Origin: JBPOFY01 sp049889815
GTDB lineage: Bacteria > Verrucomicrobiota > Verrucomicrobiia > Opitutales > Coraliomargaritaceae
Length of the DNA stretch: 64,000 nt
Assembly: GCA_049889815.1 (NCBI GenBank)
Contig: JBMHCR010000025.1
Coordinates: 17,977-81,976 of the forward strand
Direction: 5' to 3'
Shown: in pieces, positions 62,244-64,000 of the stretch
How the letters are laid out: every line of letters starts with the position of its first letter
Position numbering within the stretch: position 1 is the stretch's first letter
The notes under the pieces: model-generated
Databases searched by the model: none
Seen by the model: only the letters and a program-made list of their open reading frames with translations
What the model was told of the DNA's origin: nothing
Made by a program: the position numbers and the translations under genes

Positions 62244-63629
62244 ATGCTCACGAAGCCCCACAAGCGCAAACTCAACCCAATGCTACTGAATGTCCTGATC
62301 ATCAGTGGCTTAGCACATGCCATCGCCCTACTCGTGCTAGGTGGCATCACCGTGGTTAAGTATATCATTCCCGACGATACAGATTTTGAAGAACCGCCAG
62401 CAATTGAAGAGGTCGAGCCGCCAAAGCAGGTAAAAATTGAGATTAAACAGCAACCGAAGCCAGAAAATCAGCCGCTTAACAATCTAAAGATGAAGCAGGT
62501 CGGCAACATTGCGATCGCGAATGTTGACGTGGACCTCCCGGATATGGAGGAATCTTTTACGGTTAGCGCTGGTCTAGGCGGTAGCGGCAGCGGCTTGCTC
62601 GGCGGCACCCGTGGCTCGCTGGGTATCGGCATGTCAGACGTTAGCGTCTTCGGTCTCAAAACACGTGCTGAGCGAATCTTATTTGTGATCGACGTGAACC
62701 GTCAAATGGTGACCGACGCCAAAGGCGGCCTCAACAGCTTCAAAATTGTTAAGGATGAGATCACTGATATGGTAGGGAATCTCTCAGCAGGAACACTCTT
62801 CAACGTCATGCTAATGGACCGCAAGCGCGGCATGCTCTTCAAGCAACAGCTCGTTCCAGCTGGATCTGAAGTGCATCAGGAGCTGATCAGATGGCTCGCT
62901 CCCATCAACAACAACGCAAATAGCGTCGGCTTAGAGAGTATCAGAGGGGCTTCAAATCTCAGCATGAACAGCCTTTCAGACAATTATGTGCATCAGGAAA
63001 TTGTTGGGCACTCGCACAATCAACGTGGAACTGAAACCGCCCAGCAGACACAGGTCGCCCTAGAACAAGGCGTGGATGCGATCTTTTTTGTGACTGGTTA
63101 CCACAAGGGATTTGAAAAAGTGAATCGAAGACTCACTGATAAGGAGCGCGCCGATTGGGACCGCACGGTTGCGAGCCCCAAATACCAAGCGCAGCTTGCT
63201 GCCCACAATGCAGAAAAAGCAGAAATGCAGCAACGTGTGAACAACAAGCTTCGACAAATCAATGCAGAACGCGCATCCAAAGGGCAACCACCACGTGTTC
63301 TGGAAAAACGACACGGAATTTACTCACAAGTGAACGAATTAAAGCTGAAGTGGAAGACCAAGCACCCGGGATGGCCACCACAGTATATCATTCCCGACCG
63401 CGACGTAGAAAAGTATTTTAAAGAGCTATTGAACGAACTCTATACCAACAAGGGTGCAAAAGAGCCGTCAATCAACGTAGTGCTGCTCCTTGCGAACGAT
63501 GAAGATTTAAAGAAAGAAGATGAGACGACTTTGAAGAAATACATTCGTTTCTTCACTGGAAAATATCGTATCATTCGTGGACTCGCAGAAATCAAGAGTG
63601 CGAGCAGCGCGAGTACTACAACGAACTAA
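62244..63629 (+). CDS. TonB-like / VWA hybrid protein
   Basis: 461 residues. A short positively charged N-terminus, one membrane helix (about 13-38), then a proline- and charge-rich segment (EEPPAIEEVEPPKQ...KQQPKPENQ) as in TonB proteins, and a Gly-rich run (GLGGSGSGLLGG). From about residue 150 a VWA-like fold begins (RILFVIDVNRQM), but the metal-site DxSxS is altered to D-V-N-R-Q. The C-terminal half has charged helices and a VVLLLAND-type strand. It is not a standard TonB as the C-terminal TonB domain is missing. It probably acts in the envelope. Confidence 0.75.
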   Translation: MLTKPHKRKLNPMLLNVLIISGLAHAIALLVLGGITVVKYIIPDDTDFEEPPAIEEVEPPKQVKIEIKQQPKPENQPLNNLKMKQVGNIAIANVDVDLPDMEESFTVSAGLGGSGSGLLGGTRGSLGIGMSDVSVFGLKTRAERILFVIDVNRQMVTDAKGGLNSFKIVKDEITDMVGNLSAGTLFNVMLMDRKRGMLFKQQLVPAGSEVHQELIRWLAPINNNANSVGLESIRGASNLSMNSLSDNYVHQEIVGHSHNQRGTETAQQTQVALEQGVDAIFFVTGYHKGFEKVNRRLTDKERADWDRTVASPKYQAQLAAHNAEKAEMQQRVNNKLRQINAERASKGQPPRVLEKRHGIYSQVNELKLKWKTKHPGWPPQYIIPDRDVEKYFKELLNELYTNKGAKEPSINVVLLLANDEDLKKEDETTLKKYIRFFTGKYRIIRGLAEIKSASSASTTTN

Positions 63630-63798
63630 AATCTGAGTCGCCCATTTTTCAAAGCCCTCGATGGCATCGCGCGCTTTTTTGTGGGCAGGCAACTGAATGC
63701 GCCCGTCGGGCTTTTGCCCATATCGGCATGCTAGAGGGCCCTAAATAGCGTTCCTACAAGAACCAATCAGCCTGCCTGCTAAAACAGCAGAAACGGCG

Positions 63799-63842
63799 GG
63801 AACATCGTAGATGAGAATGCGGTAACAATCGGTTCTTAGCCC
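63799..63842 (+). repeat. 44-base direct repeat, copy 1
   Basis: Begins GGAACATCGTAGATG and ends TTCTTAGCCC. It matches 63957-64000 at 42 of 44 positions (differences near the middle and before TTCTTAG). The unit length between copies is 158 bases. Confidence 0.9.
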
Positions 63843-63956
63843 AAAAAAAACCCGCCGACTTAAACAGTGCGACGAGTTAAATGGTGGGAGCTACAGAATT
63901 CGTTCCGAGCGAGCAAGGCGAGCGACATGACCGAACAGCGGCATCACCGCTGGATC

Positions 63957-64000
63957 GGAACATCGTAGATGAGAATTCGGTAACAATCGCTTCTTAGCCC
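63957..64000 (+). repeat. 44-base direct repeat, copy 2 (reaches window end)
   Basis: Second copy, ending on the last base of the window, so it may continue beyond. Confidence 0.85.

Larger units (their letters stand above)
63630..64000. other. Gene-free terminal stretch with direct repeats
   Basis: 371 bases. No credible ORF. It contains the 44-base direct repeats at 63799-63842 and 63957-64000 (42 of 44 identical), a short weak GCCC-GTC-GGGC hairpin with TTTT at 63701-63715, and an A-tract followed by CCCGCCGAC at 63843-63860. Whether more copies lie beyond the window cannot be seen. Confidence 0.5.

Noticed and set aside
63701..63715. Rho-independent terminator after the TonB-like/VWA gene
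   Set aside because: Only a 4-bp stem with a 3-base loop and four T residues; too weak to call.
63870..63960. tRNA-like sequence near the window end
   Set aside because: A segment such as GGTGGGAGCTACAG recalls tRNA 3' ends on the opposite strand, but no acceptor stem or anticodon arm can be formed.

Overview
The window looks like a chromosomal segment of a Gram-negative bacterium of the Verrucomicrobia, most likely the Opitutae/Puniceicoccales group. This is inferred from gene families, not from a marker gene. It carries the paired DUF1587/1592/1588/1585 cytochrome-like protein and DUF1552 protein typical of the Planctomycetes-Verrucomicrobia lineages, a SHD1-thioredoxin protein, a Cys-type sulfatase, an exosortase, lipid A synthesis (lpxB), a TonB receptor and Lol export genes. 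No rRNA, phage, insertion sequence or CRISPR array was seen. One tRNA gene (Leu, anticodon TAA) is present.

Layout. 1-10.5 kb (+): 3' part of phosphoenolpyruvate carboxylase, a secreted lactonase-type propeller, the DUF1592/DUF1552 pair, acetolactate synthase with a clear terminator, and a DUF481 outer-membrane protein. 10.5-13.1 kb: an AT-richer patch with a small lipoprotein and a sulfatase. 13.1-15.2 kb (-): lpxB preceded by a Gfo/Idh oxidoreductase. 15.4-23 kb (+): HIT protein, PhoH, 7TM-HD phosphohydrolase, YbeY, an orphan exosortase and a TonB-dependent receptor. 23.1-32.7 kb (-): SWIM/SNF2 helicase, an ABC importer whose two permeases are fused, its binding lipoprotein, a secreted EEP nuclease-like protein, and menB. 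33-36.2 kb (+): sugar isomerase/epimerase, a second Gfo/Idh enzyme, and a BrnT/BrnA toxin-antitoxin pair. 36.2-42.2 kb: ruvX, manC, an inositol-monophosphatase-like gene, galK and glnS. 42.5-50 kb (mostly +): tandem ACT protein, thyA-folA, SHD1-thioredoxin, DUF805, mutL, tRNA-Leu, aroG, mdh. 50-53 kb: metG, lexA and a glyoxalase-fold protein. 53.1-61.1 kb (-): ispF, ndk, lolD-lolC, a hydrolase/DedA/ATP-grasp fusion, a TANGO2-like gene, a DinB-like gene, pgpA and pgsA. 61.2-63.6 kb (+): a possibly frameshifted small gene, an RNase D-like exonuclease and a TonB-like/VWA protein. The window ends in a 44-base direct repeat.

Most genes are housekeeping: central metabolism, nucleotide and phospholipid synthesis, translation, repair and envelope assembly. 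Three things stand out. First, C-rich, G-poor heptanucleotide arrays (CTACCCA/CTATCCA-like) lie just upstream of several genes, always in the same orientation relative to the gene. Second, several proteins are unusual fusions: a three-module hydrolase-DedA-ATP-grasp protein, an OppB-OppC permease, and a TonB-like/VWA hybrid. Third, palindromic, apparently dispersed elements sit between convergent genes. All functional calls come from reading the sequence; no database search was possible.
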